Shown: piece by piece, positions 6,420 through 14,276 of the stretch
Layout: the number at the start of each line of letters is the position of its first letter
Numbering within the stretch: position 1 is the stretch's first letter
Translations under genes and position numbers: made by a program
Notes under the pieces: generated by a model
What the model saw: only the letters and a program-made list of their open reading frames with translations
Told to the model about the DNA's origin: nothing
The model's database searches: none
Assembly (NCBI GenBank): GCA_910579275.1
Contig: CAJTTO010000063.1
Location: 1-18,382, forward strand
Reading direction: 5' to 3'
DNA from: an uncultured Lachnospiraceae bacterium
GTDB taxonomy: Bacteria > Bacillota > Clostridia > Lachnospirales > Lachnospiraceae
DNA length: 18,382 nucleotides

Positions 6420-6758
6420 ATGGAAAAAGAAATGAATGATTCAATTGAGAGCGGGGAAACTGTGTGTGAGAATCCTGCGCATGGGCCAAAGGAGCGTTCT
6501 GAAAAAGAATACAGGGATATGATTAACAGGCTCAGCCGCATTGAGGGGCAGATACGCGGCATCAAAGGAATGGTGGAGAAGAACGTCTACTGTACGGACA
6601 TTTTGGTACAGGTTGCGGCAGTGAATGCAGCGCTCAACAGTTTTAACAGGATACTTCTGTCAAACCATATCAAGACCTGCGTGACACAGGATATCAGGGA
6701 CGGCAAGGAGGAGACTGTGGATGAGCTGGTCAATACACTAAAAAAACTGATGAAATAA
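6420..6758 (+). CDS. csoR: CsoR, copper-sensing transcriptional repressor
   Basis: This is a member of the CsoR/RcnR (DUF156) family of all-helical metal-sensing repressors, 112 residues long. The Cu(I) ligand set of CsoR is present with correct spacing: Cys58 on helix 2, then His83 and Cys87 (NHIKTC). The core begins at about residue 30 with the RLSRIEGQIRGI helix. The first 28 residues are a polar extension containing an extra Cys16 and His21, of unknown role. The ribosome site GGAG (6407-6410) is 9 bases before the ATG. It is the first gene of the copper operon, lies 48 bases before copA, and its own promoter carries a matching operator, so the system is probably autoregulated and copper-induced. 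Confidence 0.92.
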   Translation: MEKEMNDSIESGETVCENPAHGPKERSEKEYRDMINRLSRIEGQIRGIKGMVEKNVYCTDILVQVAAVNAALNSFNRILLSNHIKTCVTQDIRDGKEETVDELVNTLKKLMK

Positions 6759-6806
6759 AAAATAAATATTCGGGGGCATAATAGGAATAAAAAGGAGCGG
6801 ATGAAG

Positions 6807-9359
6807 ATGGAGCAGTATACAGTAACCGGCATGAGCTGCGCTGCCTGCAGTGCCAGAGTGGAAAAGGCAGTCTCAAAAGTAGCTGGGGTCAGTGCGTGTT
6901 CGGTCAGCCTTCTTACGAATTCCATGGGTGTGGAAGGAAACGCTGCCCCAGAGGACATCGTCAGGGCAGTTGAGGAAGCGGGATATGGAGCAGCCCGCAA
7001 AGGCGGCGGTGCCAAAAGCAGCGTGCACACAGAACAGGAGGAACTGTTAAAAGACAGGGAGACGCCGGTTTTAAAGCAAAGATTATGGTATTCGGCCGGC
7101 TTTCTTGCCCTTCTGATGTATTTTTCAATGGGGCATATGATGTGGAATTTTCCAGTGCCCTCTGCGCTAGAGAACAATCATGTCGCGATGGGGCTGATAC
7201 AGCTGTTACTGACCATGGCAGTCATGGTCGTCAACCAGAAATTTTTTGTCAGCGGATTTAAGAGTCTCTGGCATAAGGCGCCCAACATGGATACGCTTGT
7301 TGCGCTTGGCGCGACAGCGGCATTTGTCTACAGCACGTATGCGCTGTTTGCCATGACAGACGCACAGATACGGGGAGACAGCATGGCAGTCATGGCGTAT
7401 ATGCACGAGTTTTATTTTGAGTCGGCGGCAATGATTCTTACATTGATTACAGTCGGGAAAATGCTCGAGGCGCACTCGAAGGGCAGAACGACAGACGCGC
7501 TGAAAGGTTTGATGAAAATATCGCCAAAGACAGCAATACTGGTGCGCGGGGACAGCGAGACCGAAGTTCCCATCGAGGAAGTGGCAGTAGGAGACGTGTT
7601 CGTGGTGCGTCCGGGGCAGAGTGTTCCGGTGGATGGCATTGTCCTTGAGGGCACAAGTGCCGTGAATGAGGCAGCACTCACGGGTGAGAGCATTCCGGTG
7701 GATAAGCAGGCAGGCGACAGGGTTTCGGCGGCAACGGTCAATCAGTCGGGTTTTGTAAAATGCAGGGCTGTGCGGGTCGGTGAGGACACAACATTGTCGC
7801 AGATTATCCGTATGGTGAGCGATGCGGCAGCCACGAAAGCGCCGATAGCGAAGGTCGCGGACAAGGTTTCCGGTGTGTTTGTTCCGGCGGTAATTGCGAT
7901 TGCATTTGTCACAACACTCGTTTGGCTGGCTGTCGGCGAGTCGGCAGGCTTTGCCCTTGCAAGGGGGATCTCGGTACTGGTCATCAGCTGTCCCTGCGCA
8001 CTGGGGCTTGCCACGCCGGTTGCCATTATGGTCGGAAACGGCATCGGGGCAAAAAACGGCATTATGTTTAAAACCGCTGTGGCGCTTGAGGAGGCGGGAA
8101 AGGTTTCGGTTGTGGCGTTAGACAAGACCGGAACCATCACAAGCGGAGAACCCAAGGTGACAGACATCATACCGGCGCAGGGGGTGTCGGAGGAGGAACT
8201 GCTTGCCATAGCATACGCACTGGAACAGAAAAGTGAACATCCGCTTGCGCGCGCCGTGAATGCGTATGCAAAAGAATATTTTTCAGTCAAGGCATACAAA
8301 TTACCGGATATGGAAGATTTTAAGGCGCTTCCCGGAAACGGGCTGACCGCAGAGGCGGGGGGCAGGCAGTTTTATGGCGGAAATGCGAAATTTATCGGCG
8401 AGCGGCTGGAAATTCCAAAGGAGATTCTAAAAAAATCAGAAGAGCTTGCCGGAGAAGGAAAGACGCCGTTGTTTTTTGCAAGTGACACACTTGTCGGGAT
8501 GATCGCCGTGGCGGACGTAATCAAGGAGGACAGCAGGCAGGCTGTGGAGGAACTGAAAAACATGGGAATCCATGTTGTGATGCTGACAGGTGATAACGAG
8601 CGCACGGCAAATGCAATCGGCAGACAGGCGGGCGTCGACGAGGTGATAGCAGGTGTTCTTCCGGACGGAAAGGAAAGTGTCATACGGCGTCTGATGGAGA
8701 AAGGGAAAACTGCTATGGTTGGTGACGGCATCAATGACGCGCCGGCACTGACAAGGGCTGATATCGGGATTGCAATCGGCGCCGGGACAGACATTGCGAT
8801 TGATGCGGCGGATGTGGTACTGATGAAAAGCCGCCTGAAGGATGTGCCGGCTGCAATCCGTTTAAGCCGCAGGACACTGACGAATATTCACGAGAACCTT
8901 TTCTGGGCATTTTTCTATAATGTGATAGGAATTCCGGTGGCAGCAGGCGTGTGGATTCCGCTGTTTGGATGGCAGTTAAATCCTATGTTCGGAGCCGCGG
9001 CGATGAGCCTGTCGAGTTTCTGCGTAGTGACAAATGCACTGCGGCTGAATCTGGCTGACATATACAGCACAAGGAATGACAGGAAAGCAAGAGCAGACAT
9101 ACAGTCACAGGCTGTAAAAGATAATAAAATGAGTAAAGGAGAAAAAGAAATGACAAAGACAATGAAAATCGAAGGAATGATGTGCGGGCACTGCGAGGCG
9201 CGGGTGAAAAAATGCCTTGAGGCGTTAGATCAGGTGGCGGAGGCATCCGTAAGCCATGAGACGGGAACTGCGGTCGTCACACTGAATGCCGAGATCGGCG
9301 ATGATGTTTTGAAAAAAGCGGTTGAGGAACAAGACTACAAAGTGTTGTCGGTGGAATAG
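6807..9359 (+). CDS. copA: CopA, Cu(I)-exporting P1B-type ATPase with C-terminal CopZ-like domain
   Basis: This ATP-driven pump exports Cu(I) across the cytoplasmic membrane (850 aa from this start). In order it has an N-terminal heavy-metal-associated (HMA) domain with Cys11 and Cys14 (GMSCAAC), membrane helices, the actuator TGES (292-295), the transport-site Cys395-Pro-Cys397, the phosphorylated Asp439 in DKTGT, an HP motif in SEHPLA, and GDGIND at 639-644. After the last helices (about residue 750) a polar linker leads to a second HMA domain (782-850) with GMMCGHC, Cys793 and Cys796. That C-terminal position is unusual and looks like a fused CopZ. ATG 6801 is also in frame, but GGAG (6794-6797) is only 3 bases from it and 9 from 6807, so 6807 is preferred. 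The gene follows csoR in one operon and ends at a strong terminator. Confidence 0.94.
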   Translation: MEQYTVTGMSCAACSARVEKAVSKVAGVSACSVSLLTNSMGVEGNAAPEDIVRAVEEAGYGAARKGGGAKSSVHTEQEELLKDRETPVLKQRLWYSAGFLALLMYFSMGHMMWNFPVPSALENNHVAMGLIQLLLTMAVMVVNQKFFVSGFKSLWHKAPNMDTLVALGATAAFVYSTYALFAMTDAQIRGDSMAVMAYMHEFYFESAAMILTLITVGKMLEAHSKGRTTDALKGLMKISPKTAILVRGDSETEVPIEEVAVGDVFVVRPGQSVPVDGIVLEGTSAVNEAALTGESIPVDKQAGDRVSAATVNQSGFVKCRAVRVGEDTTLSQIIRMVSDAAATKAPIAKVADKVSGVFVPAVIAIAFVTTLVWLAVGESAGFALARGISVLVISCPCALGLATPVAIMVGNGIGAKNGIMFKTAVALEEAGKVSVVALDKTGTITSGEPKVTDIIPAQGVSEEELLAIAYALEQKSEHPLARAVNAYAKEYFSVKAYKLPDMEDFKALPGNGLTAEAGGRQFYGGNAKFIGERLEIPKEILKKSEELAGEGKTPLFFASDTLVGMIAVADVIKEDSRQAVEELKNMGIHVVMLTGDNERTANAIGRQAGVDEVIAGVLPDGKESVIRRLMEKGKTAMVGDGINDAPALTRADIGIAIGAGTDIAIDAADVVLMKSRLKDVPAAIRLSRRTLTNIHENLFWAFFYNVIGIPVAAGVWIPLFGWQLNPMFGAAAMSLSSFCVVTNALRLNLADIYSTRNDRKARADIQSQAVKDNKMSKGEKEMTKTMKIEGMMCGHCEARVKKCLEALDQVAEASVSHETGTAVVTLNAEIGDDVLKKAVEEQDYKVLSVE
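9150..9359 (+). CDS. Possible CopZ-like copper chaperone from an internal start in copA
   Basis: Within copA, in the same frame, AAAGGAG (9135-9141) lies 8 bases before ATG 9150. Translation from there would give a complete 69-residue HMA protein, the usual size of free CopZ chaperones, with the metal loop GMMCGHC (Cys12 and Cys15). Just upstream (9115-9136) the two other frames hold five stop codons (TAA 9115, TGA 9130; TAA 9122, 9125 and 9134), as expected of a former copA-copZ junction. The ribosome site and the full domain are seen directly; independent translation is inference. E. coli copA is known to yield a separate chaperone by frameshifting, so dual products from copA have precedent. 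Confidence 0.42.
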   Translation: MTKTMKIEGMMCGHCEARVKKCLEALDQVAEASVSHETGTAVVTLNAEIGDDVLKKAVEEQDYKVLSVE

Positions 9360-9373
9360 CATATAGAATGATG

Positions 9374-9404
9374 AATCGGACAGGAGCATTCCTGTCCGAT
9401 TTTT
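9374..9404 (+). terminator. Terminator of csoR-copA
   Basis: AATCGGACAGG (9374-9384) pairs perfectly with CCTGTCCGATT (9391-9401) around the 6-nt loop AGCATT, followed by further T. It lies 15 bases after the copA stop codon. Confidence 0.9.
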
Positions 9405-9541
9405 GCCATATTTTACAGAATTTGTTTGATAAAACAGACATTTGTATTATTAGGATGTTTTTGTTCGATAAATATGGAATAATTTAGACTATTTTGCCTG
9501 AAAAGATATGAATTAAGTATGAAATAAATTACCAAATTCTA

Positions 9542-9569
9542 TTGAAAAATGTAAAAAAAAGTTTATAAT
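9542..9569 (+). promoter_or_regulatory. Promoter of the lipoprotein-protease operon
   Basis: TTGAAA (9542-9547), a 16-bp A-rich spacer and a perfect TATAAT (9564-9569). The expected transcript starts near 9576 and has a leader of about 185 nt before the TTG start codon at 9760. The stretch 9405-9541 upstream is very AT-rich with no gene visible. Confidence 0.6.
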
Positions 9570-9574
9570 AATAA

Positions 9575-9755
9575 ATGTTAATATATAGGCTAAAAAAGTC
9601 TGTATATTTTAAATAACGACTGTTTTTTGGCATTAGGGTGGCGGACTGGGCGTATTTTTTACCTGACTTGGACGCCGCCGGACAGTATTTTGGATAACGG
9701 CTAAGGAATAGTTTAGGGAAAGCAATTTCAGGTTTGTTATTGAGGAAGGAGGTGA
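9575..9755 (+). other. Long structured 5' leader of the lipoprotein-protease operon
   Basis: The leader becomes markedly more GC-rich in its middle and contains nested pairs: ACTGT (9619-9623) with ACAGT (9682-9686), enclosing GGCGT (9649-9653) with ACGCC (9671-9675), with GGC/GCC extending the inner helix. No open reading frame with a ribosome site is seen. I could not match it to a known riboswitch core. Its length and structure suggest RNA-level control of the operon, but the evidence is only base pairing seen by eye. Confidence 0.35.
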
Positions 9756-9759
9756 AAGA

Positions 9760-10149
9760 TTGGGCAGAATGGGTGCATTATTATTTGGCGTAGTATGTAT
9801 TGGTCTGGCAGGCAGTCTTCTTGTAGCGTGCAACCGAAAACGCGAGGTGGACGAAAATTCTGTTCAGCAGATGCCGCAATTCATTGAAAGTGAAAGCGCT
9901 ACCGAGGATGGAACAAAAGAACTGGAACTGATTGCCTTGGCAGAGAGTCAGGAAGAAGCTGAAAAGATTGCGGAACTCTATGGGATAACGTTGTCATCAT
10001 TTGCAAATGGCGTGGCAGTGTTTACGACAGACAAGGATCTTCAGGAACTGAAGGAACTTGGCGATATTAACGGGTATCCGACATTGTCAGTGAACAACAA
10101 CTCTTATCAGCTGAAAGAATTTACGGCTGAGACGGATACTGGCAAATAA
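9760..10149 (+). CDS. Prodomain-like lipoprotein, putative partner of the downstream subtilase
   Basis: The 129-residue precursor has a hydrophobic signal and a lipobox LVAC with Cys24, so it should be lipid-anchored on the outer face of the membrane. After an acidic linker (about 28-53), residues 56-88 align without gaps with residues 230-262 of the adjacent protease prodomain at 16 of 33 identical positions, including a shared NGVAV. Further on, a P-x-N-x-Y-Q-L pattern around 107-118 matches PNYYYQL just before the protease catalytic domain. It has no protease residues of its own. The likely role is a free-standing propeptide-like (I9-type) inhibitor or folding chaperone for the subtilase; I know of no name for it. 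The start is TTG 9760, 7 bases after GGAGG (9748-9752). The stop is 46 bases before the protease, so the two are probably co-transcribed. Confidence 0.75.
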   Translation: MGRMGALLFGVVCIGLAGSLLVACNRKREVDENSVQQMPQFIESESATEDGTKELELIALAESQEEAEKIAELYGITLSSFANGVAVFTTDKDLQELKELGDINGYPTLSVNNNSYQLKEFTAETDTGK

Positions 10150-10195
10150 TAATGTTGGAGCAATGTGGGAATTGAGCAAAAAGGAGAAATTATCA

Positions 10196-13100
10196 ATGAA
10201 ACTGAAAAAAGCAAGAGTATTTTCTGCTATCTTAGCTGCATCAATGCTTCTGAATTCGACAGGAATGACAGTTCTGGCAGAATCAAACAGCGAGAGCATT
10301 GTAGCTGAGACAGAGACAAGTGTTGATGAGCAGGCAGAAATAAGCAGTGCGCCTGAAGAAGCGGAACCGGAAGGGGAGGACTCGGCAGAGACTGCTGCGG
10401 CATCAGAAGAAGCTGCAGAGACGGTGGAAGCGACAGAGGAGCAGCCGAACAGCGAGGTATCTGAGACAGAGACAGCTCCTGTAGAGGAAACTTCAACAGA
10501 GACTGGAACAACAGAATCCGTAGTTCCAAGTGAGACAACAGAGGAGACAACAACAGAGGAGACATCATCTTCTGAAGAGACGACAACAGAGGAGACATCT
10601 TCTGAAGAGACAACATCAGAGGAAACAACAACGACAGAAGAGACAACAGAGGACATAACGACGGAAGAAGAGACGACAACAGAGGAAGAGACAACGACTG
10701 AGGAAGAGACGACAGAAGAAGAGACAACAGAGGAAGAATCAGACGAATTATTCCCGGGACTTCCAGAGAGCTATAAGCTTTCAAAAAGCCAGCTGGCAGA
10801 TAAACAAACACTTGCAGAGCATGTGGATGAGATTACGGCGCTTGTAGACGAAAATGGAAATACAGATGCGTTTGCAGCGGGTGAAGTTGTATATCTGACA
10901 GACAGCAGGGAAGATGCCGAGGCTGTTGCCGAAGGTTTTGGCGGCGAACTCGAAAGATTTGGGAACGGCGTGGCAGTAATCAAGCTTGGCGAGAAACGTA
11001 CAGTAGGTCAGGCAGTAAAGGCAGCGGCGAGCAAATCTTATAATTTGCCGGCTGTATGGCCAAATTACTACTATCAGCTCTTTGACCAGTATAATGACCC
11101 TGCCTTGGCGGAGTACAGTGAGTATTATCAGTGGGCACATGAGTATGTGGGCGATATGTACGTATGGGATGAAGGCTATACAGGAGCCGGAGTCAAGATT
11201 GGTATTATTGATACCGGAGTACATAGCACACACGAAGACTTAAAAGACAATGTAAAGCAGAACCTTTCCATGGTGCAGGGAAGCGGAGTGGCGACAACGG
11301 TGGACCCGAACGGGCATGGTACGCATGTTGCCGGTATCGCTGCTGCTGTAGGCAACAACGGAAAGGGAGGAGCCGGTATCGCTCCGGCTGCACAAATCTA
11401 TGGGTATAGCGTCATGGATGCAGAGGGCATTATGAAGACAGATTACATCATAAGCGCGATTAATAAAGCTGCTGCAGACGGAATCGACGTTATCAATATG
11501 AGTTTAGGAAGCGGTTATTTTAGCGGCGCTGAAGAGACGGCAATAAAGAATGCATATCAGAAAGGTGTTGCAATCTTTGCAGCTGCCGGTAATGAAGCGA
11601 CAAATGGTTACGAATATCCGGCATCTTATGACAATGTATGTTCCGTAGCAGCGTTGAATCAGGACGGAAGCAAGGCCGGCTTTACAAATTATGGTAAAAC
11701 GGTTGATCTGGCATTCCCTGGTGTAGACATTGTTTCTACATACAATGGTTCCGACCAGTCTTATGCATCCATGCAGGGTACAAGTATGGCCTGCCCGGTT
11801 GCGGTAGGTACGGCAGCAGTTATTTTATCCGGTTCTGATAAGATAGCAGCCCTCAAAGGAAAGAGCGGGAAGGCAAAGGTTGACGCTTTGTTCACCGTTA
11901 TGAAGAAAAATGTAAACAAGGCAGCTTCTCCGCAGGTTGGATCCGGTACGACATATTTACCAAAGGTATTTGGAATTAAGGTACAGGCTGCAGACGCAGT
12001 GCCGGCGACACCGGTGATAGGGGATGTTGACGGAAAGACTACGTTCACAGAGGAATGGGTAGAAATACCTGTTACATGCAGTGCACGTAATGTGTGGCTG
12101 TATTATTCTATAAACGGTAAAAAGCCTACATACAAAAACGGTATTGTAACAAACGGACAGCCGCTTACAAACGGCAAGGCAAGGGTAGGCGGTGCGAAGC
12201 AGGTTACTTTGAATGTGATAGCAGTGAATTATGTAACAGGAAAGGCAAGTAAAGTCGCTTCCAAGAAATACAAATTTGAGCCTGCGCCTACGGCAGTAAA
12301 TATTTCATTTGCAAATTCTGATGCGTATGTTGGGGACAAAATGCCTAAGGTTGCAAAGGGAAAGAGCATTACACTCAGTGCGGCGGTAGTTCCGTCTTAT
12401 GCAAAATTTGACGGCAATAAAATTAAATGGAGTGTCGTTGGCAGAAATGATGTCACAGTAAATAATAGGGGTAAAGTGACCGTATCTAAGACTGCGGCAA
12501 ATGGGGTATGTGTTATCCGTGCAGAAGCAGGTCATGCATTATCTGAATTTCCAGTGGAGATTATTGAGGCGGTTAAGATAACAAAGGTTACTTTTGGTAC
12601 AAAGAAATATACAATCTATACAGACGATGATAAGCCCTTGAATCTTGCAGGAGAAAACAATAGTAATATCACAGTAGATGGCGGAGATATCACAGATGTC
12701 GTATGGAGCAGTAACAATAAGAAAGTTGCAACTGTGGACAAAGACGGAAATGTAACTGCAAAGGCTCCCGGTAAGGCGACCATTAAGGCAACTGCAAATG
12801 ACGGAAGCAATAAGGCTGCAAGCTGCACCATCACGGTTAAACAGCTGGCAACAAAGATTAAATTAAGCGGACCTGATAAGATTGCAGTAGGTAAGAGTGC
12901 AGCGATAAAAGCGACAATATCACCGACAAATGTATCAAGCAAGAAGCTGTTGTGGGAGGTTAAGCCTACAGGCTCTGCAAGCGGTACCGTAACTGTCAAT
13001 GCAAGCGGAAAAGTATCTGTCAAGGCTGGTGCAAGCGGAACATTCGAAGTAACGGCAACAGAGAAAGACGTACCGGAAGGCAAAACGCCTAAGACAGCAA

Positions 13101-14089
13101 CTACTCGGTTTGAAGTAACAACAAATCCGATTACGAAGATTGAATTGCCGAAAACAGTTAATTTGTTCTCGACATCCGGCTACTATGACGCACCAAGCGA
13201 TATGCAGCTTAAACCGACCATAACAGGTGGTGACAGTAAGTCTGTAGAATACACAAGCAGTGCGCCTGGCGTTGTAGGAGTGGATTCTGACGGTTACATT
13301 TATGCACTTGCGAACGGAAAGGCGACCATTACATGTGCGGCAACAGACGGAAGCAACAAAAAGGCAAAATGTAATGTCATAGTGAGTGTTCCGATGTCAA
13401 GAGTTACCATTGTTCCTAAGAATGCGAATGAAGGTATTGTATCTGTAGGCTCTACGATTACACTTTCGGCAAAGGTTAGCAACAACTTTGGAAAGGCTGC
13501 AAACCAGAAGGTGAAATGGAGTGTCGTATCAGGCAGCGAGTACATTACTGTTGACGAAAATAAAGGCACAGTTAAGGCAGTTAATTGTGTTATAACAAAC
13601 AATCGATATCCGCAGGCGTATGTTAAGGCGGAAGCCATGGACGGAAGCGGCGTAAGTGCAGTTTATTCGGTTATGATACTTCCAAAGGTTACGAAGCTTA
13701 ATACGAATAACTCTAAACAAGATGTATTGCTGTTTCAGCCTTCTGTAGAATATGAGGGTGGACAGGAATTTTTGGCACCGTCATATAGTGTTGACATAAG
13801 TGGCGGAAAAGATATCGGTTACCAGAACGATCAAGATACAGGAGAATTTTGGCTTGTTCCGAAATGGACGACAACAGGCCGCACCCTTGCACAGATAATA
13901 GCAAGTGGTGGTATGGTTCTGTCAAGCGAAGTACAGAAAGTAACGGTAACTGTAACACTTAAGGATGGTTCCAACAAAAAGAAGACAGAAACCGTTGAGT
14001 ATGTGCTTACAAAGGACGGATATATAATCGGAGTTGAAGCCGCTAAGTCAAAGGATTCGAAGACAGTTTATACTGTGACTGCGCAATAA
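10196..14089 (+). CDS. Secreted S8 (subtilisin-like) serine protease with acidic stalk and Ig-like repeats
   Basis: The 1297-residue secreted protease has a signal peptide (1-28, cleavage after VLA), a Glu/Thr-rich low-complexity stretch (about 29-184), a prodomain (about 185-285), and an S8 catalytic domain with Asp339 (IIDTGV), His374 (GHGTHVAG), oxyanion Asn466 (AAGNEA) and Ser530 (GTSMACP). These residues are all intact, so it should be active. A chitobiase-C-terminal-like domain (YYSINGKKPTY) follows, then about four or five bacterial Ig-like (Big_2) domains with the recurring WS.N.KVATVD...G.ATI pattern, and a divergent end. There is no LPXTG or membrane anchor, so it is released or held non-covalently. 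ATG 10196 is chosen because GGAG (10183-10186) is 9 bases upstream and a clean signal peptide follows; ATG 10163 is in frame but poorer. Substrates are unknown. Confidence 0.93.
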   Translation: MKLKKARVFSAILAASMLLNSTGMTVLAESNSESIVAETETSVDEQAEISSAPEEAEPEGEDSAETAAASEEAAETVEATEEQPNSEVSETETAPVEETSTETGTTESVVPSETTEETTTEETSSSEETTTEETSSEETTSEETTTTEETTEDITTEEETTTEEETTTEEETTEEETTEEESDELFPGLPESYKLSKSQLADKQTLAEHVDEITALVDENGNTDAFAAGEVVYLTDSREDAEAVAEGFGGELERFGNGVAVIKLGEKRTVGQAVKAAASKSYNLPAVWPNYYYQLFDQYNDPALAEYSEYYQWAHEYVGDMYVWDEGYTGAGVKIGIIDTGVHSTHEDLKDNVKQNLSMVQGSGVATTVDPNGHGTHVAGIAAAVGNNGKGGAGIAPAAQIYGYSVMDAEGIMKTDYIISAINKAAADGIDVINMSLGSGYFSGAEETAIKNAYQKGVAIFAAAGNEATNGYEYPASYDNVCSVAALNQDGSKAGFTNYGKTVDLAFPGVDIVSTYNGSDQSYASMQGTSMACPVAVGTAAVILSGSDKIAALKGKSGKAKVDALFTVMKKNVNKAASPQVGSGTTYLPKVFGIKVQAADAVPATPVIGDVDGKTTFTEEWVEIPVTCSARNVWLYYSINGKKPTYKNGIVTNGQPLTNGKARVGGAKQVTLNVIAVNYVTGKASKVASKKYKFEPAPTAVNISFANSDAYVGDKMPKVAKGKSITLSAAVVPSYAKFDGNKIKWSVVGRNDVTVNNRGKVTVSKTAANGVCVIRAEAGHALSEFPVEIIEAVKITKVTFGTKKYTIYTDDDKPLNLAGENNSNITVDGGDITDVVWSSNNKKVATVDKDGNVTAKAPGKATIKATANDGSNKAASCTITVKQLATKIKLSGPDKIAVGKSAAIKATISPTNVSSKKLLWEVKPTGSASGTVTVNASGKVSVKAGASGTFEVTATEKDVPEGKTPKTATTRFEVTTNPITKIELPKTVNLFSTSGYYDAPSDMQLKPTITGGDSKSVEYTSSAPGVVGVDSDGYIYALANGKATITCAATDGSNKKAKCNVIVSVPMSRVTIVPKNANEGIVSVGSTITLSAKVSNNFGKAANQKVKWSVVSGSEYITVDENKGTVKAVNCVITNNRYPQAYVKAEAMDGSGVSAVYSVMILPKVTKLNTNNSKQDVLLFQPSVEYEGGQEFLAPSYSVDISGGKDIGYQNDQDTGEFWLVPKWTTTGRTLAQIIASGGMVLSSEVQKVTVTVTLKDGSNKKKTETVEYVLTKDGYIIGVEAAKSKDSKTVYTVTAQ
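10530..10740 (+). repeat. Degenerate tandem repeat coding a Glu/Thr-rich stalk
   Basis: This is a purine- and A/C-biased run of GAG/GAA and ACA/ACG codons within the protease gene, encoding repeated TTEET and SSEETT units. It includes a near-exact duplication of about 28-31 bases (first copy near 10551-10581, second near 10583-10611) differing by one ATC codon. Such tracts change length by replication slippage. The peptide is strongly acidic and probably extended, separating the N-terminus of the mature or pro-form from the folded domains. Confidence 0.75.
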
Positions 14090-14137
14090 ATGAATACAGT
14101 TACATAAATCATTCTGATACAGTTTGGTTTGTTTCCG

Positions 14138-14182
14138 GCAGACTGGTTAATAAGCTTACGCTTGTTAACCGGTTTGCTTTTT
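14138..14182 (+). terminator. Strong terminator of the lipoprotein-protease operon
   Basis: GCAGACTGGTTAATAAGC (14138-14155) pairs over all 18 positions (three G-T wobbles) with the arm at 14160-14177 across a TTAC loop, followed by five T. It lies about 50 bases after the protease stop codon. Confidence 0.92.
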
Positions 14183-14198
14183 GTTTTCAAGTCAGAAC

Positions 14199-14227
14199 TT
14201 TACACCTTTTACGCAATTTGTTATGAT
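14199..14227 (+). promoter_or_regulatory. Promoter of the AAA-ATPase-like gene
   Basis: TTTACA (14199-14204), a 17-bp spacer and TATGAT (14222-14227), each five of six consensus positions. It sits between the preceding terminator and the start codon at 14277. Confidence 0.58.
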
Positions 14228-14276
14228 GAATACGGTAAAGAAAACCATGACAGGAAAGGAAGCGTAAACGGTAATT

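Noticed and set aside
9635..9705. TPP riboswitch (ACCTGA at 9661 and TGGATAA at 9691 look familiar)
   Set aside because: The CTGAGA motif and the GGGGTG-type 5' arm are absent and the pairing seen does not form the TPP fold.
10530..10740. CRISPR-like or satellite array
   Set aside because: The repeats are codon-phased Glu/Thr codons within an open frame and no unique spacers separate them.
10227..10811. Long minus-strand reading frames opposite the protease stalk, rich in Leu or Ser/Val
   Set aside because: They are mirror images of the repetitive GAG/ACA codons on the + strand, with no ribosome site and no recognisable domain.
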